A program made the translations under genes and the position numbers. 64,000 nucleotides of DNA, from contig CAYZQO010000015.1 of assembly GCA_964480725.1 (NCBI GenBank), positions 30,497 to 94,496 on the forward strand. The letters run 5' to 3'. Under the pieces are notes generated by a model. That model was not told where the DNA came from and made no database searches. It was given only the letters and a program-made list of their open reading frames with translations. The stretch is from JAFGBI01 sp964480725 (lineage in GTDB: Bacteria > Myxococcota_A > Polyangia > Polyangiales > Polyangiaceae). Position 1 is the stretch's first letter. Every line of letters starts with the position of its first letter. Shown in pieces: positions 42,156-50,252 of the stretch.

Positions 42156-43759
42156 GTCCAGAGCCCGGCTTCGAGGTGCGCTGCCCGCTCCGCCGCGGTG
42201 AGCTTGGGGAACCCCTCGAGCACGCAGGCGAGGTCGTCCCGCGTCAGGCCGTGGGCGCGCGCGACGGCGACTTCGAGCCGCGCGGCGGCCTGCTCATCGC
42301 GGACGCGGTCGGCGATCCGCTCGAGCAACGCCGCGCGCCGTCGCGGGTCGCTGAAGCACCCGGACGCGACCGCGCAAGAGCGGAGCACCCCCTGCGACAC
42401 GTGCGCGGTGGCGAGCCGGGCGCGGACTTGGAGCTCGAGCACGAGCCCGTTCAGGATTGCCATCAAGAGCTCGAGGTCCCCGGGGCGAGCGGCACGGAAG
42501 CAGGCGATCCCGAGCGAGTTGCCGGTGACGTCGCCTGGCGGCACCAGCGCCACGTGCATCCGCCGCCGCTGGTTTGGCCGCGAGACGTCGCGCCAGGCGA
42601 GTCGCGCCGCGTGCACGGTGGCCGGGATGGGGCGGAGCCTGGGGTCGACTCGCTCGGGTGCCCCCCGGGAGATCCGGAACGGCAGCACATGGCGCCCCCG
42701 GAGCAGGGGCACGCCACCCGGTTCGTCGGTGAGGGCGGCGGCGATCCGCGTCTCGTCGAGTTCGCGCCCGAGCCAGAGCTGGCGCTCGGGATCCGCCTCC
42801 AGCGCGGAGAGGGGAGGGTGGCGCTGGCGCCAGGTGGCGATCAGCGCCGCTTGCGCCGCGGAAACCCCGAGCGCCAGCGGCTCGCTCGGGTTGGCGTCGA
42901 TCGAGACGTCTCGGACGTCGAGGACCCCGAGCTCGCGGGTGCGGCGGCAGAGGCGAAAGCGTCGCGTGGGCGCACCAGTGACGGCCGTGAGCGTCACGAA
43001 GGGCTGATCGACCCCCGCGAAGGCACGTGCCTCCGCCGGATACGCGTCGAGCTCCACGACCGAGAGCCGCGTGAGGAGCGCGGTCCGGAAGGGAGCCGAG
43101 GCCTGGTCGGAGAGGAGCGCCGCGGGCAGGACCAGCGCGACGACGCCACCCGGGCGGACCGCATCGGCGGCCGCGAGCGCACCGGCGCGCGCCAGGTTGA
43201 CGGCGGACCCCATCATCGCCTTGCCCCGCGCGCTCACCGCGGCGGGGAAGATCCGGCTGAGTCCCGCCGCGTAGGCCCGGAGCTCGGCGCGGAACGCGCT
43301 CGCGTCGGCCCCGGCGAGCCCGTCCCGAGCGTCCGGCTTGAGCAGGTCCCAGGGCGGGTTGGTGACGACGGTGTCGAGGCTCTCGCGGAGCTCGGCGCCA
43401 AGCGCGAAGGTGTCCGCCGCCTCCGCGCTCACCAAGACGCCGGTGCCCCGACCGAGCGCGCCCAGCGCTGCGGCCACGGCGGTGCGGGCGGCGCGGACCG
43501 CGTCAGGATCCCGATCGCGGAGCAGGATCCGCCGCAGTCGACCGAGCGCGCCGGCGCGCGCTGCCGCGTGGAGCCAGGCGACCACGAGGCGCCCGTCACC
43601 GCAGAACGGATCCCCGACCGACTCCGCGGCGTTGCCCGTCGCCATCGCGCACGCGGCTAGCCGCTCGGCGATGGCGGGTGGCGTGTAGTACGCCCCGGAG
43701 AGCCGGCGCTCGAGGTCGCGCCGCGGGCTCGCGCGTTTGGCGAGCTCCACGTGGTCCAT
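42152..43759 (-). CDS. N6-adenine DNA methyltransferase (Alw26I/Eco31I/Esp3I-like)
   Basis: A 535-residue gamma-type N6-adenine methyltransferase: motif X/I region GAYYTPPAIAERL and VGDPFCGDGRLVVAW, motif IV VVTNPPWDLLKPDA, followed by a long C-terminal region that would recognise DNA. Its pairing with a C5-methyltransferase downstream recalls the two-methylase sets of Alw26I/Eco31I/Esp3I type IIS systems, in which one protein methylates A on one strand and the other C on the opposite strand. The restriction enzyme is missing on both sides. It starts 25 bp after the phosphofructokinase stop. Family assignment is by pattern, not alignment. Confidence 0.82.
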   Translation of the reverse strand: MDHVELAKRASPRRDLERRLSGAYYTPPAIAERLAACAMATGNAAESVGDPFCGDGRLVVAWLHAAARAGALGRLRRILLRDRDPDAVRAARTAVAAALGALGRGTGVLVSAEAADTFALGAELRESLDTVVTNPPWDLLKPDARDGLAGADASAFRAELRAYAAGLSRIFPAAVSARGKAMMGSAVNLARAGALAAADAVRPGGVVALVLPAALLSDQASAPFRTALLTRLSVVELDAYPAEARAFAGVDQPFVTLTAVTGAPTRRFRLCRRTRELGVLDVRDVSIDANPSEPLALGVSAAQAALIATWRQRHPPLSALEADPERQLWLGRELDETRIAAALTDEPGGVPLLRGRHVLPFRISRGAPERVDPRLRPIPATVHAARLAWRDVSRPNQRRRMHVALVPPGDVTGNSLGIACFRAARPGDLELLMAILNGLVLELQVRARLATAHVSQGVLRSCAVASGCFSDPRRRAALLERIADRVRDEQAAARLEVAVARAHGLTRDDLACVLEGFPKLTAAERAAHLEAGLWT

Positions 43760-43784
43760 GGCCGCCCCGCGCCGTCGCGGCCGC

Positions 43785-44990
43785 TCAACGCGGCGCGGCG
43801 ACCTTGGAGAAGTCGAGGTCCCCGAAGTCCTCCATCGGGTCGACCAGGGGCTTCGCGTACTCGTAAAAGGCTGCTGTGACGAAATTGCCCGCCGCGTTGA
43901 TGAAGTCGGCGCGCATCGGCTTGGGGGTGCCCGCGACCTCGAGCAACGGGACCGTGCCGAGGGTGGTGCGGTACGGCCCCTCGGGGCGGACCAGGTTCAC
44001 CATGACGCCGGTGACGCCGGTCGCGGCGAGTCGCACGGCCTCGCGGCCGCAGGCGTAGGCTTCCTCTCCGTCGAGCCGGCTCCGGCGATCCGAAGCCGCC
44101 ATCTGCAGTGACTGGACCACCTGGAACTCCCCGCGTACCCCGAGCCGGTCGCTCAGCATGCGGTGGATCACCATCGCGACGCTGGCGCCGCCCATGGCGC
44201 CGAACTCGACGTTCTGGAAGTCGTCCTTGGTGGTGGAGCCCGAAACCGGGCGTCCATCGGCGTAGCGCAGGCCCTCGCCGACCACGATGGAACAGTAGTT
44301 GTAGCGCCGGATCGCGTCGTCCACGTCCGCCAGGCAGCGCTCCGGGTCGAACGGGCGCTCCGGGAAGTAGATGAGGTGCGGCGGCTCGGCCTCGTGACGC
44401 TTCCCCAGCGCTCCCGACGCGGGGAGCCAGCCCGCCTCGCGGCCCACCGTCTGGAAGATGGTGAACTTGTCGACGCGCTGCATGTCGCGGGCCAGGATCC
44501 CCCCCTGGGCGATCGACCGTGCGACGTACTGGGCTGCGCTCGGATAGCCGGGCGTGTGATCGGTGCCGTTGAGGTCGTTGTCGACGGTCTTCGGGACGCC
44601 GACGCCACGCAGGGGGTACCCCTGCGCGTGGCAATGCTGCTCGACGCGGTGGATGGTTTCCATCGTGTCGTTGCCGCCGATGAGGAAGAAGTAGCGGACG
44701 TCGTACCGCGCGAGCTGCTCGAGGATGCGCGGCAGATCGTCGTCACGCAGCTTGTGGCGGGTCGAGCCGAGCGCGGAGGAGGGCGTCGCGCGGACACGAT
44801 CGAGCGTCGTGCGGCTCTGGGCGCCGAGATCCACCAGGAGATCCTGCATGAAGCCCTCGATGCCGAAGCGCATCCCGTACACGCTCCGGACGTCGCTGGC
44901 CTCGAGGCACCCGTCGACCACGCCGACGAGGCTCGCGTTGATGACGGCGGTGGGTCCGCCTGACTGACCGATGATCGCGTTGCCCTTCAT
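43785..44990 (-). CDS. 6-phosphofructokinase, probably pyrophosphate-dependent
   Basis: A 401-residue phosphofructokinase. The N-terminal IIGQSGGPTAVINASL, the catalytic VPKTVDNDLNGTDHTPG and substrate segments FQTVGREAGWLPAS are clear. The phosphoryl-donor motif is GGNDTMETIH and a lysine stands in PKTVDND where ATP enzymes have glycine, the signature of pyrophosphate-using PFKs. It would therefore run reversibly in glycolysis. ATG 44990 is taken; GGAGGAG lies about 14 bases upstream. It is the first gene of a minus-strand run with two DNA methyltransferases 25 bp downstream, probably a coincidental neighbour. Confidence 0.9.
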   Translation of the reverse strand: MKGNAIIGQSGGPTAVINASLVGVVDGCLEASDVRSVYGMRFGIEGFMQDLLVDLGAQSRTTLDRVRATPSSALGSTRHKLRDDDLPRILEQLARYDVRYFFLIGGNDTMETIHRVEQHCHAQGYPLRGVGVPKTVDNDLNGTDHTPGYPSAAQYVARSIAQGGILARDMQRVDKFTIFQTVGREAGWLPASGALGKRHEAEPPHLIYFPERPFDPERCLADVDDAIRRYNYCSIVVGEGLRYADGRPVSGSTTKDDFQNVEFGAMGGASVAMVIHRMLSDRLGVRGEFQVVQSLQMAASDRRSRLDGEEAYACGREAVRLAATGVTGVMVNLVRPEGPYRTTLGTVPLLEVAGTPKPMRADFINAAGNFVTAAFYEYAKPLVDPMEDFGDLDFSKVAAPR

Positions 44991-45188
44991 GCTCCGAGTC
45001 GCTCCTCCCCGGGGCAAAGCCGGCGAGCGCCGCCCGGGACGGCGCTGATTAGCAGATGGAGGGCGGCCGCGAAACCCGCGGGAAAGACGCGCAGCGACGC
45101 AGGCGATCCCGAGCGGCCCGCCGATCGGGACCGCAGCGAGCCGCACCAAAGGGGCGGCGGAGCCGACTCGTCGGGGCCCGATCCCTGA

Positions 45189-46625
45189 CTACGGCGTCCA
45201 GGTGAGCGGCCCGGCGTCGAGCGAGATCTCGTAGTAACCGTGCTCGTCCCAGGCGATGGCCTGGTTGTCTTGCGAGAGGGTGCCGCCATCGACCGTGACG
45301 CGGAGGCACTGGTTGGGCGGGAAATGGTCGGGGAGATCCCAGGTCCAGGTGTCGCCGGAGCCCGAGAAGGCCTTCTGCGCCAGCCAGTAGGAGCCGACGT
45401 TGACGACGCTGTCGACCCAGGCGCCGCTGGAGACGGCCTGCTCTACGGCGGACGTGAACGACTCGAAGGCGATGGGCTGGTAGGCCCCGTCGGTGCCGCC
45501 GGTGAAGCCGTGGATGCAGTAGACCTTCCACTTGCCACCCGTGGTGCCCATGGTGCCCGGGATGTAGGAGGGGATCCAGTCTGCCGCGGTGCCGTCCTTG
45601 GGGCCGATGTCGCCGCCGTTGACGCTGCGGATGATGAGGAATTTGGAGGCGCTGCTCCGGCAGGCGTCGTCGCCGTTGGGCGCGGCCATGGTGTAGGCGG
45701 TGACGCCGAAGTGCTGCTGGATGAAGCTCTGTGCCGAGTCCACGTCGGAGCCGCCGCAGGTGTGGTTCTGCGTGTGGTTGCCGAGCTCGTGACCGTCCTC
45801 ATACGCCGTCTGCCAGATCGAGTCGGCGGCCTCCGGCTTGCCGGTCTGCAGGTAGAACGTGAAGCGAACGCCCAGGGCGTTCATCTGGTCGTAGTGGCTG
45901 ATCTGCGAGGAGTTGGCGTCGTCGAAGCTGTAGGAGACGGCGCTGCTGAAGCCCGCCCAGTCGAGCACCTTGAGATTGGCGCTGGAGCCAGAGGGTCGCG
46001 GTTTGCCGCCCGAGCCCACCGGCGGCAGGTCGCAGTCGTAGGTGATGCCGCCCGCGCTGCCGCCCGACCCGGGGGTGCCCCCCGTCGGATCGGCGCCGCC
46101 CGAGCCGGCCACGCCCCCCGTCGGTGGGTTGCCGCCAGTTCCCGGCGTGCCTCCGGTGGTGGGCCAGCCGCCGCCGGTTGGGGGCGTGCCGCCCGTCGCC
46201 TGCACGCCGCCGGTTGCGGGCGTGCCGCCCGTGGGCCAACCGCCGCCGGTTGGGGGCGTGCCGCCCGTCGCCTGCACGCCGCCCGTGCTCGGCAGGCCCC
46301 CCGTCGATGGCCAGCCGCCGGTGCCCGCAACCCCTCCGGTGGGGCCGAAGCCGCCGGTCCCGCCGGTCGGCAGGGTGCCGCCGGTCGCCGGCGTCCCTCC
46401 CGTCTGCACAAGGCCACCGGTCCCGGGCATTCCCCCCGACGGCAGGAAGCCGCCGGTCCCGGCGGTCCCCCCCGAGGTCGCCAAGCCGCCGCTGCCGGAG
46501 ACCCCTCCCGTCGCGGTGCTGCCCCCGGACTCGGGACCCATGCCCTCGGTCGAGGGGGAAGTCGGGTCCGCGTCCCCGCACCCCGCCAGTACGATAATAG
46601 CGAGAGGAATCGAGAGCTTTCGCAT
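45189..46625 (-). CDS. polysaccharide deacetylase (CE4), TGG-linker lipoprotein
   Basis: A 478-residue lipoprotein: lipobox VLAGC (Cys about 16), a long linker of TGG/PPTGG units to about residue 195, and a NodB-like domain. The metal and catalytic motifs are visible: SYSFDDANSSQI (Asp pair), HELGNHTQNHTCGG (His pair), followed by AAPNGDD and the late GF motif CIHGFTGG. CE4 enzymes deacetylate xylan, chitin or peptidoglycan; given the setting xylan is a fair guess. A C-terminal region of about 70 residues after the domain looks like a beta-sandwich. ATG 46625 has GGAG upstream. Confidence 0.87.
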   Translation of the reverse strand: MRKLSIPLAIIVLAGCGDADPTSPSTEGMGPESGGSTATGGVSGSGGLATSGGTAGTGGFLPSGGMPGTGGLVQTGGTPATGGTLPTGGTGGFGPTGGVAGTGGWPSTGGLPSTGGVQATGGTPPTGGGWPTGGTPATGGVQATGGTPPTGGGWPTTGGTPGTGGNPPTGGVAGSGGADPTGGTPGSGGSAGGITYDCDLPPVGSGGKPRPSGSSANLKVLDWAGFSSAVSYSFDDANSSQISHYDQMNALGVRFTFYLQTGKPEAADSIWQTAYEDGHELGNHTQNHTCGGSDVDSAQSFIQQHFGVTAYTMAAPNGDDACRSSASKFLIIRSVNGGDIGPKDGTAADWIPSYIPGTMGTTGGKWKVYCIHGFTGGTDGAYQPIAFESFTSAVEQAVSSGAWVDSVVNVGSYWLAQKAFSGSGDTWTWDLPDHFPPNQCLRVTVDGGTLSQDNQAIAWDEHGYYEISLDAGPLTWTP

Positions 46626-46735
46626 GAGTGGCTCCAGAGCTGAGGGTCGTCCCGACGCTGCCCGTGGTGGGGATCGGGTGCCCCTCACGCCTGCCGTAAA
46701 GTAACCTTGCCACGGTAGGGGGGCGTCGTCATCGC

Positions 46736-46745
46736 ATTCGCGAAT
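46736..46745. promoter_or_regulatory. 10-bp palindrome upstream of the deacetylase gene
   Basis: ATTCGCGAAT is a perfect palindrome about 110 bp upstream of the deacetylase start (46625). An AT-rich stretch between (GTAAAGTAACCTTGCCACGGTA at 46697-46718) could hold its promoter. Candidate operator only. Confidence 0.25.
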
Positions 46746-46786
46746 CGCCGGATCTCTCATTCGAGGGCCACACCCTCCGTGAACCG

Positions 46787-47353
46787 TCAACCCCCCAGCG
46801 TGTGCTCGAGCAGAATCTTCACGCCGAGCGCGATCAGCAGGAGCCCGCCGCCGATCGTCAGGCGCGCCTTCATCAGGCAGCCGAGGTGGCACCCGAGCAG
46901 CAGACCCGCACCGCTCAGCACGGCCGTCGTCGCGCCGATGACCGCCACCGAGACGAGCAGCGGCGCCCCGAGCAGGGGGAGGGTGACGCCCGCGGCGAAC
47001 GCGTCGATGCTGGTCGCGAGGGCGAGCCAGAGGATGGTTCCGAGCGCGAAGGGAGGCGCTCCGTCGTCCTCGCCCGGCCCGTCGCCGGCGGCCCCGTCGA
47101 CGACCATGCGCGCGCCGACGCTCACGAGCAGAGCGAACGCGATCCAATGGTCCCAGGCGGAGACATGGTCGCTCAGCGCGGCGCCGAGCAGCCACCCGAT
47201 GAGCGGCATCAACGCCTGCGCGCCGCCGAAGGCGAGCATCGTCAAGGCGACGTCGCGGACGCGGATGCGCTTGGCGACGAGGCCGCGCGTCGCGGCGGCG
47301 GCCGTGGCGTCCATCGCCAACGCGACGGCGAGCGCGGGGAGCTCGAGGACCAT
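46787..47353 (-). CDS. mntP: manganese efflux pump MntP
   Basis: A 188-residue inner-membrane protein with six hydrophobic helices. The characteristic acidic residues of the MntP/YebN (DUF204) family are present: AVALAMDATAAAATRG in helix 1 and LALATSIDAFAAGVTLP in helix 4, plus GxKIxLEH at the C-terminus. It protects against manganese excess. No yybP-ykoY riboswitch was recognised upstream. It is divergent from the lipoprotein at 47666. Confidence 0.93.
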   Translation of the reverse strand: MVLELPALAVALAMDATAAAATRGLVAKRIRVRDVALTMLAFGGAQALMPLIGWLLGAALSDHVSAWDHWIAFALLVSVGARMVVDGAAGDGPGEDDGAPPFALGTILWLALATSIDAFAAGVTLPLLGAPLLVSVAVIGATTAVLSGAGLLLGCHLGCLMKARLTIGGGLLLIALGVKILLEHTLGG

Positions 47354-47665
47354 CGCTTGTCAGGGCTCTCGACGGGGCCGGCGCTGGCCGGCGCGGCCGC
47401 GACCCTACCACGGGCGCTGGAGCCGACCAGCGGCGGGCCGGTCACGATGGCACGGTGGGGCTCCGCGTCCGGCAACGGGTCGTCGACGGTGCCTCCCATT
47501 GCGATCCGAGAATGGGACGGTGGAGGGCTGGGACGGCGGAGAAGGCGGTGGGGAGTGAGGTGGACGGCGGCGGTGAGGCGTGCATCACTTGAGGCGGTAT
47601 CGGCCTCGGGACTTGCGTTTTGGGGCCGATGTAGGTACGAGCGTTCCTTTCTGGAGGAGTGAAAA
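47354..47665. other. 312-bp divergent intergenic region (mntP / lipoprotein)
   Basis: Between the mntP start and the start of a plus-strand lipoprotein gene. No gene was supported. The right end is AT-richer and holds GGAGGAG just before ATG 47666. I looked for an Mn riboswitch on the minus strand and saw none. Confidence 0.35.
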
Positions 47666-48524
47666 ATGAAAAGAGCAATGACTTTGTGCTTCGCGTCCTG
47701 TCTCGCCTTTGCGGGCGTCGTCGGGTGCAATGACGACGACGACAGCAAGCCGCTCGTGGTGGCAGATGGCGGCGCGGCCGGCGACGGCGCCGGTGTCGCC
47801 GGCGAATCGCCCGTGGAGACGGGTGGCACCGCGGGAGAAACCGGCGAAACCGGTGGCACCCCCGGCACCGGCGGCAGCACGGGCGGCACGGGCGGCCTCA
47901 CCGGCGGCACGGCGGGCGAGACCGGCGAAACCGGCGGCGTCGCGGGCGAGACCGGCGAGACCGGCGGCGTCGCGGGCGAAACCGGCGAAACCGGCGGCGC
48001 GGTGGTCGTCGGCGGCGCGGCGGGCGCTCCGGTGGTCGTCGGCGGCGCGGCGGGCGCTCCGGTGGTCGTCGGCGGCGCGGCGGGNNNNNNNNNNNNNNNN
48101 NNNNNNNNNNNNNNNNNNNNNNNNNNNNNNNNNNNNNNNNNNNNNNNNNNNNNNNNNNNNNNNNNNNNNNNNNNNNNNNNNNNNCGCCCCGGTGGTCGTC
48201 GGCGGCGCGGCGGGCGCTCCGGTGGCCGAGGGCGGTGCGGGTGGCGCTGGCCCAAGCGCGCTCGAGGTCGACTGCGCGGCAATGTGCGCGGTCATCCAGG
48301 AGCTGGACTGCCCCGACGAGGGGACCGAGGAGGCCTGCGTGACCAACTGCGTGGCGAACGGTGCCGGGCCCTGCGCCGCCGAGTACGCGGCCGAGGTCGA
48401 GTGCCTCGCTGGGACCGAAGCGGTCGACTGGGCCTGCGACGACACCGCGGAGCAGGAGACGGCGTACTCGGTCGACGTCTGCACGACCGAGATCGACGCC
48501 ACCTTCGACTGCCTCGCGGGCTGA
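47666..48524 (+). CDS. lipoprotein with Thr-Gly/Gly-Ala repeat linker and Cys-rich C-terminal domain (split by a sequence gap)
   Basis: Signal peptide with lipobox AGVVGC (Cys about 21) and GGAGGAG at the start. A linker of TGETGGVAG and GGAAGAPVVV repeats runs into a 100-N gap; the reading continues after the gap in a different frame and ends in a domain of about 90 residues with eight cysteines (DCAAMCAVIQELDCPDEG, CVTNCVANGAGPC, ECLAGTEAVDWACDD, VDVCTTEIDATFDCLAG). The frame change is caused by the gap. The helical Cys-x3-Cys patterns suggest disulfide-bonded helices. Function unknown. A strong terminator follows. Confidence 0.75.
48085..48184. other. 100-N scaffold gap
   Basis: Exactly 100 N inside the GGAAGAPVVV tandem repeat (30-bp unit visible on both sides) of the lipoprotein gene, so the gap length is arbitrary and the repeat copy number is unknown. 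Confidence 0.95.
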
Positions 48525-48551
48525 CGCTCGTTCCGAGGTGAGTCGCGCGTG

Positions 48552-48580
48552 AGCCGCGGCGGGGTTTCCCCGCCGCGGCT
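48552..48580. terminator. strong bidirectional terminator hairpin
   Basis: AGCCGCGGCGGGG (48552-48564) pairs perfectly with CCCCGCCGCGGCT (48568-48580), 13 bp with a TTT loop, in the gap between convergent lipoprotein (ends 48524) and hisHF (ends 48642) genes. Confidence 0.8.
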
Positions 48581-48641
48581 TCGCTGTGTCGGGCGGCCGC
48601 TAGCGCGGCCTGACGTCGGCCTCTTCGTCGGCCACCGGGGA

Positions 48642-50219
48642 TCAGCGGCGCACCGGGACTCGGCCCTCGAGGTGCGCCTTGACCGCCTCGATCGGCACCT
48701 CGCGGCGATGGAAGATCCCGGCGGCGAGCGCGGCCTCGACGTTGGTCGCGGCGAACACCTCCGAGAAGTGCTCGACCCTACCCGCGCCGCTCGAGGCGAT
48801 CACCGGGATCGACACCGCCTGGCTCACGGCCGCGACGAGCTCGAGGTCGAAGCCGGCGCTGGTGCCGTCGCGGTCGATGCAGTTGAGCAGGAGCTCCCCC
48901 GCGCCGAGCCGCTCGCACACGGTCGCCAGGGTGACCGCGTCAACCGGGCGCCCCTCGCGGCCGCCGCGCACGGTGCACTCGTACCAGCAGTAGCGCTCGC
49001 CCGCGGGTCCCGGGCGCGCCGTCGGCATGGCCTGCGCCGGAGGGGGCACGTCCTCTGGGCGGGCGACGTGGCGGCGCCGCGGATCGATGGAGACGACGAC
49101 GGCCTGGCTCCCGTAGGCGCGCGCGATCTGCTCGATGGCGCTCTCGCCCGTCGCCACCCCGGAGGCGAGGAACGCCTCCACGACCGCCACCGCGTCGCTG
49201 CCGATCGACACCTTGTCGGCGCCGGAGCGGAAGTACTCGCCCGCGACCTCGAGCGCCGAGCGCTGGCGGCCCGCCGTGTCCGCGGTGGGGCGGATCCCGC
49301 CGCCGATGGTGAGCGGGACGAAGACGTCGCGGGAGGTCCGGCGCAGGACGTCCAGCATCGGCAGGTCTTCGAGCGGGGGCTGCCGGAACCCGGTGATGTT
49401 GAGGAAGGTGATCTCGTCGGCGCCCTCCTCGTAGTAACGCCGCGCCAGCTCGACGGGGTCGCCGAGGTTGCGGACCTCGCCCGCCTCCCGGACGTCGTAC
49501 TGGTCGCCCTTGGTGACCACGACCTCGCCCGCGTCGTTGGTGCGCACGTCGAGGCAGGCGATGATGCGCTTGGTGAGGCGGGTCTGCGCCGGGCATCGCG
49601 CCGGGAGCGTCGGCACCGCGCCGCGGTCGAGGAAGCCGCGCAACATGGCGAGGCCCACCGCCCCGCTCTTCTCCGGGTGAAACTGGGTCGCGACCAGGGC
49701 ACCGCGCTGAACGCTGCTGACGAAGGGCGCGCCGTAGTCGGTCAGGGTCAGGACCACCGCGGGGTCGCGGGGGACGACGTGGTACGAGTGCACGAAATAC
49801 ACCGGCTCGTCCCCACGCAGGCCGGCGAAGATGGGTGACGGCTGGAGCGCGCGCAGGCCGTTCCACCCGATGTGCGGGACGCTGAGGTCGCCCGTGAAGC
49901 GGTGCACCATGCCCGGCAGGACCCCCAGACCGGGGACGCCGGGCGCCTCCTCGCTCCCCTCGAAGAGCGCTTGCAGCCCCAGGCAGATCCCGAGGAAGGG
50001 GCGGTCGGCGGCGAGGTAGGCCCGGAGCGGCTCGGTGAAGCCGCGGGCCTCCAGCGTCTGCATCATGCTGCCGAAGCTGCCCACGCCCGGGAAGACGAGG
50101 CGCTCGGCGGCGGCGATGTCCGCCGGCGTCCGCGCTACCGTGACCGATTCACCGAGCCGCTCGATGGCGTTGATCACGCTGCGGACGTTGCCGGCGCCGT
50201 AGTCGACGAGGGTGAGCAT
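48642..50219 (-). CDS. hisHF: bifunctional imidazole glycerol phosphate synthase HisHF (eukaryotic-type fusion)
   Basis: A 525-residue fusion of the two subunits of IGP synthase in histidine biosynthesis. Residues 1-205 are the glutaminase HisH: DYGAGNVRSV, nucleophile Cys79 in GICLGLQALF and the His-Glu of QFHPEKSG. From about residue 220 the HisF cyclase barrel begins (IIACLDVRTNDAGEVVVTKG) with LTIGGGIRPTADTAG, ADKVSIGSDAV, LLNCIDRDG and VIASSGAG. The insertions (NDAGEVVVTKGDQYDVRE, RYCWYECTVRGGREGR) match yeast and plant HIS7, not the separate HisF of most bacteria. It is the last gene of a run with htrA and the antiporter, 33 bp after htrA. Confidence 0.96.
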   Translation of the reverse strand: MLTLVDYGAGNVRSVINAIERLGESVTVARTPADIAAAERLVFPGVGSFGSMMQTLEARGFTEPLRAYLAADRPFLGICLGLQALFEGSEEAPGVPGLGVLPGMVHRFTGDLSVPHIGWNGLRALQPSPIFAGLRGDEPVYFVHSYHVVPRDPAVVLTLTDYGAPFVSSVQRGALVATQFHPEKSGAVGLAMLRGFLDRGAVPTLPARCPAQTRLTKRIIACLDVRTNDAGEVVVTKGDQYDVREAGEVRNLGDPVELARRYYEEGADEITFLNITGFRQPPLEDLPMLDVLRRTSRDVFVPLTIGGGIRPTADTAGRQRSALEVAGEYFRSGADKVSIGSDAVAVVEAFLASGVATGESAIEQIARAYGSQAVVVSIDPRRRHVARPEDVPPPAQAMPTARPGPAGERYCWYECTVRGGREGRPVDAVTLATVCERLGAGELLLNCIDRDGTSAGFDLELVAAVSQAVSIPVIASSGAGRVEHFSEVFAATNVEAALAAGIFHRREVPIEAVKAHLEGRVPVRR

Positions 50220-50252
50220 GGGATCCTGGGTGGGGAGCGCCGGCGGCCCGGC

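Noticed and set aside
47354..47560. Possible yybP-ykoY manganese riboswitch before mntP
   Set aside because: The expected conserved bulges and helices were not recognisable on the minus strand.
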